NCBI RefSeq assembly: GCF_900187565.1
Contig: NZ_FYED01000001.1
Span: 372,001-436,000 of the forward strand
Length of the DNA stretch: 64,000 nt
Direction of reading: 5' to 3'
Origin: Pseudomonas sp. Irchel 3A7
Lineage (GTDB): Bacteria; Pseudomonadota; Gammaproteobacteria; Pseudomonadales; Pseudomonadaceae
Of this stretch, positions 10,196 to 20,029 are shown in pieces (positions within the stretch are counted from its first letter, which is position 1; each line of letters opens with the position of its first letter). The position numbers were made by a program, and so were the translations under genes. The notes beneath the pieces are model-generated. The model had not been told where the DNA came from, did no database searches, and saw only the letters and a program-made list of their open reading frames with translations.

Positions 10196-10633
10196 ATGAT
10201 GAAGCCCAACCTGATTGCCGCCGCCGAGATCGACCGTCTCGATACCTGGGCCAAATATTCGGCCCCGATGTGCGGCTCGTGTGTCTCCAGCTGCTGCACG
10301 CTGCCGGTGGAGGTCAAAATCAAGGACCTGGTCCGTATCGGCGTGGTCGACGAATTCGAGCTGGGCGATCCACCGAAGAACATCGCCAAGCGTCTGCAGA
10401 AGGAAGGGTTGGTCGAACGCTTCAACCAGAAATCAGGCATCTTCACCCTCCAGCGCATGAGTAACAACGATTGCTACTATCTGGATCGTAAGAGCCGTCT
10501 GTGCACTATTTATGAAAAGCGCCCCGACACTTGCCGCAATCACCCGAAAATCGGCCCACGGCCGGGGTATTGCGCGTACAAGCCCAAGGAAGTGGAGCGC
10601 GAGCGTAATTCGCGGACCATCGAGCGGTTCTGA
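10196..10633 (+). CDS. YkgJ family cysteine-cluster protein
   Basis: A 145-residue protein (or 144, because two consecutive ATGs open the frame). The N-terminal CGSCVSSCC cluster and the later CYYLDRKSRLC / C-x2-HP cysteines are the conserved ligands of the YkgJ (zinc/iron-chelating) family. The protein is cytosolic with a basic C terminus. It is monocistronic: glgP is divergent upstream and typA convergent downstream. The metal bound and the cellular role are not known; a metal-cluster or methylated-metal chaperone role would be speculation. Confidence 0.9.
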   Translation: MMKPNLIAAAEIDRLDTWAKYSAPMCGSCVSSCCTLPVEVKIKDLVRIGVVDEFELGDPPKNIAKRLQKEGLVERFNQKSGIFTLQRMSNNDCYYLDRKSRLCTIYEKRPDTCRNHPKIGPRPGYCAYKPKEVERERNSRTIERF

Positions 10634-10667
10634 TCTGTCCTGAAACTCTGGCGGCTGATCGGCCGCC

Positions 10668-10760
10668 ATCGCTGGCAAGCCAGCTCCCACAGCGATTGTT
10701 GTCGTACACGAATTTCATGTACCCACTCAAAACCCTGTGGGAGCTGGCTTGCCAGCGATG
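10668..10760. repeat. variant REP pair (CTGGCAAGCCAGCTCCCACA core)
   Basis: An inverted pair of palindromes with core GCTGGCAAGCCAGCTCCCAC, a different REP subfamily from the GCGAGCAGGCTCGC type found elsewhere in the window. It lies between the convergent YkgJ-family and typA genes. The distinct core suggests mobilisation by a different RAYT. Confidence 0.88.
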
Positions 10761-10795
10761 AGGCCAGTAAACCGCCGCACAAATCCCGGACAAAC

Positions 10796-10830
10796 AAAAA
10801 CGCCCCCGGCCTTTCGACCGGGGGCGTTTT
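10796..10830 (-). terminator. Rho-independent terminator for typA (bidirectional form)
   Basis: A 9-bp perfect GC stem (CGCCCCCGG at 10801-10809, CCGGGGGCG at 10818-10826) with an 8-nt loop. It is flanked by AAAAA on the left and TTTT on the right, so it can end transcripts from both sides. The longer U tract is on the typA strand. Confidence 0.9.
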
Positions 10831-10847
10831 CGTTCAGCCGGGGCTAG

Positions 10848-12668
10848 TTACGCCTTGGCTTTCTTGGCAGCGCGGGTACGCTCGCTTTCGTCCAGGATCT
10901 TCTTGCGAAGACGGATGGACTTAGGCGTCACTTCACACAGTTCGTCGTCCTGGATGAATTCCAGAGCCTGTTCCAGGGTGAAGCGAACAGGTGGAACCAG
11001 GGCGATGGTTTCGTCTTTACCCGAAGCACGCATGTTGTCGAGCTTCTTGCCCTTGGTAGGGTTAACGCCCAGGTCGTTGTCACGGCTGTTCAGACCAACG
11101 ATCTGACCGTTGTAGATTTCCTGACCGTGTTCAACAAACAGCTTGCCACGTGCCTGCAGGGTTTCCAGGGAGTAGGTCAGCGCCTTGCCGGTTTCAACCG
11201 AAACCAGAACGCCGTTCTGACGGCCGGACATGTCGCCGGACTTCATCACGTCGTAACGGTCGAAGATCGAGGTCAGGATGCCAGCACCGTTGGTCAGGGT
11301 CAGGAACTGGTTACGGAAACCGATCAGACCACGAGCAGGGATGTTGTATTCCAGACGTACACGGCCTTTGCCATCCGGCACCATGTTAGTCAGGTCGCCC
11401 TTACGCAGGCCCATCTCTTCCATCACCTTGCCCTGGGATTCTTCCGGCAGGTCGATGGTGACGTTTTCGTACGGTTCGTGCTTCACGCCGTCAACCAGAC
11501 GGATGATCACTTCCGGACGGCCTACAGCCATTTCGAAGCCTTCGCGACGCATGGTTTCGATCAGTACCGAGAGGTGCAGCTCACCACGGCCGGAAACCTT
11601 GAACTTGTCAGCCGAGTCGCCTTCTTCAACACGCAGTGCAACGTTGTACAGCAGCTCTTTGTCCAGACGCTCCTTGATGTTACGGGAAGTCACGAACTTG
11701 CCTTCTTTACCGCAGAATGGCGAGTCGTTGACCTGGAAGGTCATGGAAACGGTTGGCTCGTCAACGGTCAGAGGCTTCATCGCCTCTGGAGTGTCCAGCT
11801 GGCACAGGGTGTCGGAGATGAACAACTCGTCCATACCGCTGATGCACACGATGTCGCCGGCAGCTGCTTCTTCAACGTCGACACGGTGCAGACCGTGGTG
11901 ACCCATCAGCTTCAGGATACGACCGTTACGCTTCTTGCCGTCAGCACTGATCGCCACAACCGGAGTGTTCGGCTTGACGCGACCACGAGCGATACGGCCA
12001 ACGCCGATAACACCCAGGAAGCTGTTGTAGTCCAGTGCGGAGATTTGCATCTGGAACGGACCGTCACGGTCAACAGCCGGCGCCGGTACGTTGTCGACGA
12101 TCGACTGGTACAGCGGGGTCATGTCATCAGCCATTTCGTTGTGGTCCAGACCGGCAATACCGTTCAGGGCCGAGGCGTAGACGACTTTGAAGTCCAGCTG
12201 TTCTTCGGTGGCACCCAGGTTGTCGAACAGGTCGAAGATCTGGTCCAGAACCCAGTCCGGACGCGCGCCTGGACGGTCAACCTTGTTGATGCACACGATT
12301 GGACGCAGGCCGGCTTCGAACGCCTTCTTGGTCACGAAACGGGTTTGCGGCATAGGGCCGTCTTGAGCGTCAACCAGCAGCAGAACGGAGTCGACCATCG
12401 ACATTACGCGTTCAACTTCGCCGCCGAAGTCGGCGTGGCCCGGGGTGTCCACGATGTTGATGTGGTAGCCGTTCCAGTTGATGGCGGTGTTTTTCGCCAG
12501 AATGGTAATACCGCGCTCTTTTTCCTGGTCGTTGGAGTCCATCACGCGCTCGTCGTTGAGCTCGTTGCGCTCCAGGGTGCCGGATTGACGCAGGAGTTTG
12601 TCTACCAGGGTGGTTTTACCATGGTCAACGTGGGCAATGATGGCGATGTTGCGTAGATTTTCGATCAC
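10848..12668 (-). CDS. typA: translational GTPase TypA/BipA
   Basis: A 606-residue ribosome-associated GTPase. G1 ([15 protein letters not shown]), G2 (RGITI), G3 ([12 protein letters not shown]) and G4 (NKVD) are intact, followed by EF-G-like domain II and the BipA-specific C-terminal domain, ending in a basic KKAKA tail. Length matches E. coli BipA. It acts in 50S assembly and in stress or low-temperature translation. It is followed by the strong terminator at 10796-10830 and preceded by a 140-bp intergenic gap before thiI, so it is probably its own transcription unit. Confidence 0.98.
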   Translation of the reverse strand: MIENLRNIAIIAHVDHGKTTLVDKLLRQSGTLERNELNDERVMDSNDQEKERGITILAKNTAINWNGYHINIVDTPGHADFGGEVERVMSMVDSVLLLVDAQDGPMPQTRFVTKKAFEAGLRPIVCINKVDRPGARPDWVLDQIFDLFDNLGATEEQLDFKVVYASALNGIAGLDHNEMADDMTPLYQSIVDNVPAPAVDRDGPFQMQISALDYNSFLGVIGVGRIARGRVKPNTPVVAISADGKKRNGRILKLMGHHGLHRVDVEEAAAGDIVCISGMDELFISDTLCQLDTPEAMKPLTVDEPTVSMTFQVNDSPFCGKEGKFVTSRNIKERLDKELLYNVALRVEEGDSADKFKVSGRGELHLSVLIETMRREGFEMAVGRPEVIIRLVDGVKHEPYENVTIDLPEESQGKVMEEMGLRKGDLTNMVPDGKGRVRLEYNIPARGLIGFRNQFLTLTNGAGILTSIFDRYDVMKSGDMSGRQNGVLVSVETGKALTYSLETLQARGKLFVEHGQEIYNGQIVGLNSRDNDLGVNPTKGKKLDNMRASGKDETIALVPPVRFTLEQALEFIQDDELCEVTPKSIRLRKKILDESERTRAAKKAKA

Positions 12669-12807
12669 TTGTGTATCTCGATCAGAGGATTCGGTGTGCT
12701 GACAAGTCTTGGCAGCGATTAACAGTAGCGTCCGTGAAAGCCGTTACAGCTTGACGGTGGCATCGGGGGGCCGGTGACGCAGGCCACAGGCAAACAGCCC
12801 CGGGCAC

Positions 12808-14262
12808 TTAGCTCGGTCGATAAACGCGCACATTGGCATGCCCCTCACTGAGCAAATGGTGGGCATGCAGGCGACTCATCACGCCTTTGTCGCAATACAG
12901 CAGGTACTGGCGAGTAGGGTCCAGTTCCTTGAAACGAGCGTTCAGAGCATAAAACGGCATCGTTTGTACCTCGATACCAGCAAGCTCCAGCGGGTCATCC
13001 TCGGCGGCATCCGGGTGGCGGATGTCGATCACGATCTGACCGGCCAGCGCTTCGCTGACTTCTTCAATCTGCAAGTCCTGGCCCAATTCATCGATCACGC
13101 GATCGATCGGCACCAGCTTGGCGTTCTCGAGCGCACGCTCAAGGACTGCCATGTCGAATTCTTTCTCTTCGTGCTCCACGCGGTAGCGCTTGGCGGCGGT
13201 CTTCGGATTGACCGAAATGACCCCGCAATACTCCGGCATGTGCCGGGCAAAATCGGCAGTGCCGATTTCGTTGGCCGTGTCGATGATGTCCTGCTTGTGA
13301 CTGGCGATCAGCGGACGCAAGACCAGCTTGTCGGTCACGCAGTCGATCACGGACAGGTTCGGCAACGTCTGGCTCGACACCTGGGAGATCGCCTCACCAG
13401 TGACCAGCGCTTCGATGTGCAGTCGATCGGCAATTTGGGAGGAAGCGCGCAACATCATACGCTTCAATACTACGCCCATATGACTGTTATCGACTTTGCC
13501 GAGAATTTCTCCCAGCACTTCCTCGAACGGCACACTGACAAATAACACGCGTTGCGAGCTGCCGTACTTCTTCCAGATGAAATGCGCGACTTCCATGACG
13601 CCCAGTTCGTGGGCACGTCCGCCCAGGTTGAAGAAGCAGAAATGCGCCATAAGCCCGCGGCGCATGATCTGGTAGGCAGCGACGGTGGAGTCGAAACCGC
13701 CGGACATCAGCACCAGCGTCTGCTCCAGCGCGCCCAGCGGATATCCGCCGATGCCATTGTGCTGGCTGTGGATCACGAACAACCGTTGGTCGCGAACTTC
13801 GATGCGGACTTCGATTTCCGGCTTTTTCAGGTCGATCCCGGCAGCACCGCACTGACGGCGCAACTGGCTGCCGACATATTTCTCGATATCGATGGAGCTG
13901 AATGGGTGCTTGCCAGCGCGCTTGCAACGTACCGAGAAGATCTTCCCGGCCAGTGCATCACCGTAGTGCTGCTTGCACTTTTCGACGATGTCGTCGAAAT
14001 CGCCCAGCGGGTATTCGTCGATTTGCAGGAAGTGCGCGATGCCGGGCATGCAGCTCAGGCGCTCGCCCATCTCTTTCAGGGCCTTGGGGTCGCTGACGCG
14101 GGTTTCCAGCTCGAGGTTGTCCCATACGCCGTTCACCACCACAGCCGGGTCCAGATCGCGGAGCACGGCACGGATGTTCTTGGCCAATTGGCGGATGAAA
14201 CGCATCCGTACCGGGCGGCTCTTGATGGTGATCTCGGGAAAGACTTTTACGATTAGTTTCAT
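12808..14262 (-). CDS. thiI: tRNA 4-thiouridine synthase ThiI with C-terminal rhodanese domain
   Basis: A 484-residue enzyme transferring sulfur to U8 of tRNA and to ThiS for thiamine synthesis. An N-terminal ferredoxin-like and THUMP region is followed by the PP-loop [11 protein letters not shown] (about residues 182-192). A rhodanese domain carries the persulfide cysteine in LLYCDKG (C456, the same number as E. coli). I start at the ATG at 14262 ([14 protein letters not shown]), which matches the family N terminus. The frame is open 21 codons further upstream, but no conserved residues lie there. It is divergent from glnA across a 327-bp regulatory gap. Confidence 0.97.
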   Translation of the reverse strand: MKLIVKVFPEITIKSRPVRMRFIRQLAKNIRAVLRDLDPAVVVNGVWDNLELETRVSDPKALKEMGERLSCMPGIAHFLQIDEYPLGDFDDIVEKCKQHYGDALAGKIFSVRCKRAGKHPFSSIDIEKYVGSQLRRQCGAAGIDLKKPEIEVRIEVRDQRLFVIHSQHNGIGGYPLGALEQTLVLMSGGFDSTVAAYQIMRRGLMAHFCFFNLGGRAHELGVMEVAHFIWKKYGSSQRVLFVSVPFEEVLGEILGKVDNSHMGVVLKRMMLRASSQIADRLHIEALVTGEAISQVSSQTLPNLSVIDCVTDKLVLRPLIASHKQDIIDTANEIGTADFARHMPEYCGVISVNPKTAAKRYRVEHEEKEFDMAVLERALENAKLVPIDRVIDELGQDLQIEEVSEALAGQIVIDIRHPDAAEDDPLELAGIEVQTMPFYALNARFKELDPTRQYLLYCDKGVMSRLHAHHLLSEGHANVRVYRPS

Positions 14263-14478
14263 GAAAACAGCGCGCGCTGGGCCAGCCGAAAAAGGGGGGC
14301 GCGGATTATAGCGGAAATTGCTCAAGGTTTAACCAGTTAATGTGCAGAAGGTTTTGCACGCACCAAAACGGGTCACTTTCCGCTTTCCACGCTACATTAA
14401 GGGGCGAGGATTTCCGTTTTAAGACGCTTTGCACCTCTATAAGCGTGAAATTGGGGCAAAAAACCCATGCTGGGGCAC

Positions 14479-14493
14479 TGGCATGCAATTTGC
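14479..14493 (+). promoter_or_regulatory. sigma-54 (-24/-12) promoter of glnA
   Basis: TGGCAT-N5-TTGC with GG (14480-14481) and GC (14492-14493) exactly 10 nt apart fits the RpoN consensus TGGCAC-N5-TTGC with one change. It lies 97 nt upstream of the glnA ATG, giving a 5' UTR of about 85 nt. A weak possible NtrC site (GCACC-N5-GGGTC, about 14361-14375) lies upstream. The rest of the thiI-glnA gap shows nothing else clear. Confidence 0.82.
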
Positions 14494-14589
14494 TCCCTTG
14501 TGAGGCAGGTTGCCTTGGCAGAGTATTCGCGCCGGCATCACAAACATTTAAGGGCATCCACTACCGCCCTAATCCACCCGGAGGACACT

Positions 14590-15996
14590 ATGTCGAAGTC
14601 GGTTCAACTCATCAAAGATCATGACGTCAAGTGGATTGATCTGCGCTTCACGGACACCCGCGGCACTCAGCACCACGTGACCATGCCGGCTCGCGATGCG
14701 CTGGATGAAGACTTCTTCGAAGTCGGCAAAATGTTCGACGGTTCCTCCATTGCTGGCTGGAAAGGCATCGAAGCCTCCGACATGATCCTGATGCCGGACG
14801 ACAGCACTGCCGTACTGGACCCGTTCACCGAAGAGCCGACCCTGATCCTGGTCTGCGACATCATCGAACCTTCGAGCATGCAAGGCTACGACCGCGACCC
14901 ACGTGCGATCGCCAAGCGCGCCGAAGAGTACCTGAAGTCCACCGCCATCGGTGACACCGTGTACGCCGGTCCAGAGCCAGAGTTCTTCATCTTCGACCAA
15001 GTGAAGTTCAAGTCCGACATTTCCGGCTCCATGTTCAAGATCTACTCCGAACAAGGTTCGTGGATGTCCGACCAGGACGTGGAAGGCGGCAACAAAGGTC
15101 ACCGTCCAGGCGTCAAAGGTGGCTACTTCCCGGTTCCGCCGTTCGACCACGACCACGAAATCCGCACCTCCATGTGCAACGCACTGGAAGAAATGGGCCT
15201 GACCGTCGAAGTTCACCACCACGAAGTGGCAACTGCCGGCCAGAACGAAATCGGCGTCAAGTTCAACACCCTGGTGAAGAAAGCCGACGAAACCCAAACC
15301 CTGAAGTACGTCGTGCACAACGTTGCCGATGCCTACGGCCGCACCGCTACCTTCATGCCTAAGCCTCTGTACGGCGACAACGGCTCGGGTATGCACGTTC
15401 ACATGTCGATCTGGAAAGACGGCAAGAACACCTTCGCAGGCGAAGGCTATGCCGGCCTGTCCGATACCGCTCTGTACTTCATCGGCGGCATCATCAAGCA
15501 CGGTAAGGCTCTGAACGGCTTCACCAACCCGGCAACCAACTCCTACAAACGTCTGGTTCCAGGCTTCGAGGCTCCGGTAATGCTGGCCTACTCCGCCCGT
15601 AACCGTTCCGCCTCGATCCGCATTCCTTACGTGTCGAGCCCGAAAGCGCGCCGTATCGAAGCGCGCTTCCCGGATCCGGCTGCCAACCCATACCTGTGCT
15701 TCGCAGCACTGATGATGGCTGGCCTGGACGGTATCCAGAACAAGATCCACCCTGGCGATGCCGCTGACAAAAACCTGTACGACCTGCCGCCTGAAGAGGC
15801 GAAAGAGATCCCACAAGTTTGCGGCAGCCTGAAAGAAGCCCTGGAAGAGCTGGACAAAGGTCGTGCGTTCCTGACCAAAGGCGGCGTGTTCTCCGACGAC
15901 TTCATCGACGCTTACATCGCTCTGAAAAGCGAAGAAGAAATCAAGGTACGTACTTTCGTACACCCACTGGAATACGACCTGTACTACAGCTGCTAA
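14590..15996 (+). CDS. glnA: glutamine synthetase type I (GSI-beta)
   Basis: A 468-residue enzyme that condenses ammonia and glutamate to glutamine with [12 protein letters not shown] near residue 50, the EPEFFIFD glutamate-site motif, the central [12 protein letters not shown] metal and ammonium motif, and the [12 protein letters not shown] loop are all present. The adenylylation tyrosine is Y397 in NLYDLPPE, so GlnE can switch the enzyme off. The ATG at 14590 follows a GGAGGA Shine-Dalgarno; the longer open frame upstream has no support. It is driven by a sigma-54 promoter and ends at a strong terminator, so it is monocistronic, separate from ntrBC as in other pseudomonads. Confidence 0.98.
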   Translation: MSKSVQLIKDHDVKWIDLRFTDTRGTQHHVTMPARDALDEDFFEVGKMFDGSSIAGWKGIEASDMILMPDDSTAVLDPFTEEPTLILVCDIIEPSSMQGYDRDPRAIAKRAEEYLKSTAIGDTVYAGPEPEFFIFDQVKFKSDISGSMFKIYSEQGSWMSDQDVEGGNKGHRPGVKGGYFPVPPFDHDHEIRTSMCNALEEMGLTVEVHHHEVATAGQNEIGVKFNTLVKKADETQTLKYVVHNVADAYGRTATFMPKPLYGDNGSGMHVHMSIWKDGKNTFAGEGYAGLSDTALYFIGGIIKHGKALNGFTNPATNSYKRLVPGFEAPVMLAYSARNRSASIRIPYVSSPKARRIEARFPDPAANPYLCFAALMMAGLDGIQNKIHPGDAADKNLYDLPPEEAKEIPQVCGSLKEALEELDKGRAFLTKGGVFSDDFIDAYIALKSEEEIKVRTFVHPLEYDLYYSC

Positions 15997-16024
15997 TCCA
16001 GTGACGCCTGCGCAAGCGGCGTGA

Positions 16025-16056
16025 AAAAAGAGGCCTCCTTAGGGAGGCCTTTTTTA
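16025..16056 (+). terminator. Rho-independent terminator of glnA
   Basis: AGGCCTCC (16031-16038) pairs with GGAGGCCT (16043-16050) across a 4-nt loop. A run of U follows and A precedes. It starts about 30 nt after the glnA stop codon. Confidence 0.93.
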
Positions 16057-16088
16057 TGCCCGCGATTCAACGACCACTGAAGACCCCC

Positions 16089-16179
16089 GGTGGGGGCGAG
16101 CTTGCTCGCGAAGAGGCCTGTACATTCAAAACAGTTGTCGCCTGCAAGTCCGCCTTCGCGAGCAGGCTCGCTCCCACAG
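16089..16179. repeat. REP pair (left copy degenerate)
   Basis: Inverted REP cores about 40 bp apart lie downstream of the glnA terminator. The left copy reads GGGGGCGAGCTTGCTCGCGAAG, with substitutions from the standard core. Confidence 0.85.
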
Positions 16180-16282
16180 GGGACAACTGGCAAATCCATA
16201 TCCAATTGTTAACAAGCTAGGCCAACCACCCTTCCTGCTCTATGCTGCAATCCAACGTTTTTTTTTGCTTCCGGTCGATTTT

Positions 16283-16792
16283 ATGGGTCGCTGTTTTCTC
16301 TTCATCCTGCTACTGATCGCCCTGCCCGCCTCAGCACAGATCTACAAGTACACAGATTCCGATGGCAATACCGCCTACAGCAATCAACCGCCGGATGGCG
16401 TGAGGGCTCAGCCGGTCGAGTTGCCACCGCTCAACAGTGTTGGAACCCAGCCAACCGGCAACCCCTCACCCGCCGCCGAAGCCCGCAAACAACCTCAGAG
16501 CGCCTACGAGTTACTCGAACTCACGGGCCTGCCCACCACCGAAGCCCTGCGCGCGAATAACGGCACGTTTACCGTCAATGTGCTGATCAAACCACACCTG
16601 AAAGGCTCGCACCTGTTCCGGCTTCTGCTGGACGGCAACCCTTACGGCCAGCCAGGCAACGTACCGGCCCTGCAACTGGTGAACATCGACCGTGGCCTGC
16701 ACAGCCTCGCGGTGCAAGTGATTGACGGCGCAACCGTGATCCAGCAAAGCCCCACAGTGACCTTTACCGTGCAACGGGTACACAAGCGCTGA
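16283..16792 (+). CDS. exported DUF4124 domain-containing protein
   Basis: A 169-residue protein. The ATG at 16283 opens a clear signal peptide (LFILLLIALPASA, cleavage before QIYKYTD). The mature N terminus IYKYTDSDGNTAYSNQPPDG is the DUF4124 core: an aromatic-rich small beta domain often found in periplasmic Pseudomonas proteins next to ntrBC. The C-terminal 90 residues form a beta-sandwich-like region (FTVNVLIKP ... VTFTVQRV). A frame extension to a TTG at 16265 would disrupt the signal peptide and is not used. It lies between glnA and ntrB, the usual place for it; its role is unknown. Confidence 0.85.
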   Translation: MGRCFLFILLLIALPASAQIYKYTDSDGNTAYSNQPPDGVRAQPVELPPLNSVGTQPTGNPSPAAEARKQPQSAYELLELTGLPTTEALRANNGTFTVNVLIKPHLKGSHLFRLLLDGNPYGQPGNVPALQLVNIDRGLHSLAVQVIDGATVIQQSPTVTFTVQRVHKR

Positions 16793-16949
16793 AGCCCTGA
16801 CTGCTGATTGCCTGCCTGCTCGCATTGCCTGCGTCAGCGATGGTCGTCACGTCCATTGAAGACGGCCAATGGCCGGAATGTCCGCTCATCGATAAACCAG
16901 CCGAAGAAAAAGCCGGTTCCTGCCGATTTTCTAACCTTGTTCAGCTTTG

Positions 16950-16966
16950 CGCACTATATTGGTGCG
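16950..16966 (+). promoter_or_regulatory. NtrC enhancer site upstream of ntrB
   Basis: CGCACTATATTGGTGCG is a near-perfect inverted repeat (CGCACTA / TGGTGCG, 6 of 7 pairs). Its core GCACTATATTGGTGC is the same as the well-known strong NtrC site of the enteric glnA enhancer. It sits about 127 bp upstream of the -24/-12 promoter at 17092, a normal enhancer distance. Confidence 0.88.
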
Positions 16967-17091
16967 AATGGTTGCGCCGCGCTCGAAATCCAACCCATTT
17001 TGGTTCGAAAGTACCCGCCAAGTCCGATCGGACGCCACGCAATCGAGCGTCAAACGCCCGTTTCAGGCGTTGAACGCTTCTTTTCGGAGCC

Positions 17092-17108
17092 TTGGTTTGG
17101 TTTTTGCA
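17092..17108 (+). promoter_or_regulatory. sigma-54 promoter of ntrBC
   Basis: TTGGTTTGGTTTTTGCA has GG at 17094-17095 and GC at 17106-17107, exactly 10 nt apart. The -12 TTTTTGCA block is strong; the -24 block has TTT in place of CAC. With the NtrC site upstream this predicts positive autoregulation of ntrBC under nitrogen limitation. Transcription would start near 17119. Confidence 0.75.
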
Positions 17109-17154
17109 GTTTCCTGGTATCAGCTCTTTATCCATGCGCCAAAAGAGGTCCTGA

Positions 17155-18240
17155 ATGACCATCAGCGACGCACTGCATCGTTTGCTACTCGACAACCTGA
17201 CAACCGCCACCATCCTGCTCGACGCCGAATTGCGACTCGAGTACATGAACCCGGCGGCGGAGATGCTCCTGGCCATCAGCGGCCAGCGAAGCCATGGTCA
17301 ATTCATCAGCGAGCTGTTCACCGAATCCACCGAGGCACTGAACTCGTTGCGTCAGGCCGTCCAGCAGGCGCATCCGTTCACCAAGCGTGAAGCAATGCTC
17401 ACCGCGCTCACCGGCCAGACCCTGACGGTGGATTACGCGGTCACGCCGATCCTGAGCAATGGCGACACACTGCTGCTGCTTGAAGTACATCCCCGCGACC
17501 GCCTGCTGCGCATCACCAAGGAAGAAGCGCAGCTGTCGAAGCAGGAAACCAGCAAGATGCTGGTGCGCGGTCTCGCCCACGAAATCAAGAATCCGCTGGG
17601 CGGTATTCGTGGCGCGGCGCAGTTACTCGCCCGTGAGCTGCCGGAAGAAAGCTTGCGCGACTACACCAACGTCATCATCGAAGAAGCCGACCGCCTGCGT
17701 AATCTGGTAGATCGCATGCTCGGCTCCAACAAGCTGCCGTCGCTGGCCATGTGCAACGTCCACGAAGTGCTGGAGCGCGTCTGTCATCTGGTCGAGGCCG
17801 AAAGCCAGGGCTGCATCACTTTGGTGCGCGATTACGACCCGAGCATTCCCGATGTATTGATCGATCGCGAACAGATGATCCAGGCCGTGCTGAACATCGT
17901 GCGCAATGCCATGCAGGCCATCAGCAGCCAGAACGAACTGCGCCTGGGCCGCATCAGCCTGCGCACCCGTGCCATGCGGCAATTCACCATCGGCCATGTG
18001 CGTCACCGCCTGGTGACCAAGATCGAAATCATCGACAACGGGCCGGGCATTCCTGCCGAACTCCAGGAAACCATCTTTTTTCCCATGGTCAGCGGTCGTC
18101 CGGACGGTACCGGGCTCGGCCTGGCCATTACCCAGAACATCATCAGCCAGCACCAGGGCCTGATCGAATGTGACAGCCACCCCGGCCACACCACTTTCTC
18201 GATCTTTCTGCCACTGGAACAAGGAGCCACATCGACATGA
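17155..18240 (+). CDS. ntrB: nitrogen regulation sensor histidine kinase NtrB (GlnL)
   Basis: A 361-residue soluble kinase/phosphatase for NtrC, controlled by PII. It has an N-terminal PAS domain (about 8-110), a dimerisation/H-box with the phosphorylated histidine at about residue 141 (GLAHEIKNPLGGIRGAAQLL), the N box (AVLNIVRNAMQAI), and the ATP-lid glycines (DNGPGIP and GTGLGLA). There are no membrane helices, as expected. The ATG at 17155 is preceded by AAGAGG. The stop overlaps the ntrC start by 4 nt (ATGA), coupling the two. Confidence 0.97.
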   Translation: MTISDALHRLLLDNLTTATILLDAELRLEYMNPAAEMLLAISGQRSHGQFISELFTESTEALNSLRQAVQQAHPFTKREAMLTALTGQTLTVDYAVTPILSNGDTLLLLEVHPRDRLLRITKEEAQLSKQETSKMLVRGLAHEIKNPLGGIRGAAQLLARELPEESLRDYTNVIIEEADRLRNLVDRMLGSNKLPSLAMCNVHEVLERVCHLVEAESQGCITLVRDYDPSIPDVLIDREQMIQAVLNIVRNAMQAISSQNELRLGRISLRTRAMRQFTIGHVRHRLVTKIEIIDNGPGIPAELQETIFFPMVSGRPDGTGLGLAITQNIISQHQGLIECDSHPGHTTFSIFLPLEQGATST

Positions 18241-19673
18241 GCCGTAGTGAAACCGTGTGGATCGTCGATGACGACCGTTCTATCCGTTGGGTCCTGGAAA
18301 AAGCCTTGCAACAGGAAGGCATGACCACGCAGAGCTTCGACAGCGCCGATGGCGTGATGAGCCGACTGGCGCGCCAGCAGCCGGACGTGATCATTTCCGA
18401 CATCCGCATGCCTGGCGCCAGCGGCCTGGATCTCCTGGCGCGGATTCGCGAACAACACCCACGACTGCCAGTGATCATCATGACGGCGCACTCCGATCTG
18501 GACAGCGCTGTCGCGTCCTACCAGGGTGGCGCGTTCGAATACCTGCCCAAGCCTTTTGATGTCGACGAAGCAGTCTCGCTGGTCAAGCGCGCCAACCAGC
18601 ACGCCCAGGAACAGCAAGGCCTGGAAGTCGCTCCGACCCTGACCCGCACCCCGGAGATCATCGGTGAAGCGCCAGCGATGCAAGAAGTGTTTCGCGCCAT
18701 CGGGCGCTTGAGCCACTCCAACATCACCGTGCTGATCAACGGCGAATCAGGGACCGGTAAAGAACTGGTGGCCCATGCCTTGCACCGCCACAGTCCGCGT
18801 GCGGCTTCGCCGTTTATCGCGCTGAATATGGCGGCGATCCCGAAAGACCTGATGGAGTCCGAGCTGTTCGGCCACGAAAAAGGCGCGTTCACCGGTGCCG
18901 CCAACCTGCGTCGCGGACGTTTTGAGCAGGCGGACGGCGGTACGCTATTCCTCGACGAAATCGGCGACATGCCGGCCGACACCCAGACCCGTCTGCTGCG
19001 GGTATTGGCCGACGGTGAGTTCTATCGGGTTGGCGGACACGTACCAGTGAAGGTCGATGTACGGATCATCGCCGCGACCCACCAGAATCTGGAAACCTTG
19101 GTTCATGCCGGGAAATTCCGTGAGGACTTGTTCCACCGTCTCAACGTGATCCGCATCCACATCCCGCGCCTGTCGGACCGTCGTGAAGACATCCCGACCC
19201 TGGCCAAGCACTTCCTCAGCCGCGCCGCGCAAGAACTGGCCGTCGAGCCAAAACTGCTGAAGAGCGAAACCGAGGAATACCTGAAAAACCTGCCATGGCC
19301 CGGCAACGTGCGTCAGCTGGAGAACACCTGCCGCTGGATCACCGTGATGGCTTCCGGTCGCGAAGTGCACATCGGTGATCTGCCGCCGGAGCTGCTGAGC
19401 CTGCCGCAGGATTCGGCACCGGTGACCAACTGGGAGCAGGCGCTGCGCCAGTGGGCCGACCAGGCGCTGGCCCGCGGTCAGTCGAGCCTGCTGGACAGCG
19501 CCGTGCCGGCCTTCGAGCGGATCATGATCGAAACGGCCCTCAAGCACACTGCAGGCCGTCGTCGCGACGCCGCGGTCTTGTTGGGCTGGGGGCGTAATAC
19601 CCTGACGCGCAAGATCAAGGAATTGGGGATGAAGGTTGATGGTGGGGATGATGATGAGGGGGATGAGGGCTAA
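18237..19673 (+). CDS. ntrC: nitrogen regulation response regulator NtrC (GlnG)
   Basis: A 478-residue sigma-54 activator. The receiver domain carries the phosphoacceptor aspartate near D54 (IISDIRMPG). The AAA+ domain has Walker A GESGTGKE (about 168-175), the sigma-54-contacting GAFTGA loop (about 217-222) and Walker B LFLDEIGD. The C-terminal Fis-type helix-turn-helix contains AAVLLGWGRNTLTRKIKELG. The last ten residues are a run of Asp, Glu and Gly encoded by a G-rich stretch. It acts at enhancers such as the one found upstream of its own operon. Confidence 0.98.
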   Translation: MSRSETVWIVDDDRSIRWVLEKALQQEGMTTQSFDSADGVMSRLARQQPDVIISDIRMPGASGLDLLARIREQHPRLPVIIMTAHSDLDSAVASYQGGAFEYLPKPFDVDEAVSLVKRANQHAQEQQGLEVAPTLTRTPEIIGEAPAMQEVFRAIGRLSHSNITVLINGESGTGKELVAHALHRHSPRAASPFIALNMAAIPKDLMESELFGHEKGAFTGAANLRRGRFEQADGGTLFLDEIGDMPADTQTRLLRVLADGEFYRVGGHVPVKVDVRIIAATHQNLETLVHAGKFREDLFHRLNVIRIHIPRLSDRREDIPTLAKHFLSRAAQELAVEPKLLKSETEEYLKNLPWPGNVRQLENTCRWITVMASGREVHIGDLPPELLSLPQDSAPVTNWEQALRQWADQALARGQSSLLDSAVPAFERIMIETALKHTAGRRRDAAVLLGWGRNTLTRKIKELGMKVDGGDDDEGDEG

Positions 19674-19706
19674 TTAGCCTTGGTTCTTCACTGACCGTCA
19701 CATCCC

Positions 19707-19801
19707 ATTCGCGAGCAGGCTCGCTCCCACAGTGGATTTGCAGTGTTTTCACTATTGAGTGAACACCACCGAATCTTGTGGGAGCGAGCCTGCTCGCGAA
19801 G
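19707..19801. repeat. REP pair
   Basis: Two inverted REP cores about 45 bp apart, starting 34 bp after the ntrC stop codon. No other terminator is evident for ntrBC on this strand, so the hairpin may serve that purpose. Confidence 0.9.
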
Positions 19802-19902
19802 CTTTTAGGGCCACTGTGCACCGCACGAATGCACCGTGAACCGCAATCGCGCACGGAAACTGATCCGAAATCCCGCCTCCGTTCGCAATCGAACCCCTAT
19901 CG

Positions 19903-19933
19903 AAAAAACACGAAAGCCCCGGATTACGGGGCT
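19903..19933 (-). terminator. candidate Rho-independent terminator (minus strand)
   Basis: AGCCCCG (19915-19921) and CGGGGCT (19927-19933) form a 7-bp stem with a 5-nt loop. Read on the minus strand it is followed by TTTCGTGTTTTTT. It would end transcripts of the minus-strand gene at 20228-20668 after passing through the tandem repeat. Confidence 0.6.
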
Positions 19934-20029
19934 CTCAGCATTTCTATGCGCCTTTCTGTTTCAACTTGTTAAAACCTGGCACGCCCCCTGCAATAGTCTC
20001 ATCAGTGATTCAGTTCACTACCCAGTTTC

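Noticed and set aside
10087..10467. 126-codon minus-strand frame upstream of the YkgJ-family gene
   Set aside because: Overlaps the certain cysteine-cluster gene and the glgP promoter region; no motif.
11127..12656. 509-codon plus-strand frame opposite typA
   Set aside because: Antisense shadow of typA; the protein is low in hydrophobic core and lacks any domain.
14569..15963. 464-codon minus-strand frame opposite glnA
   Set aside because: It mirrors the codon pattern of glnA (GC-rich third positions create open antisense frames), has no known motif, and glnA is certain.
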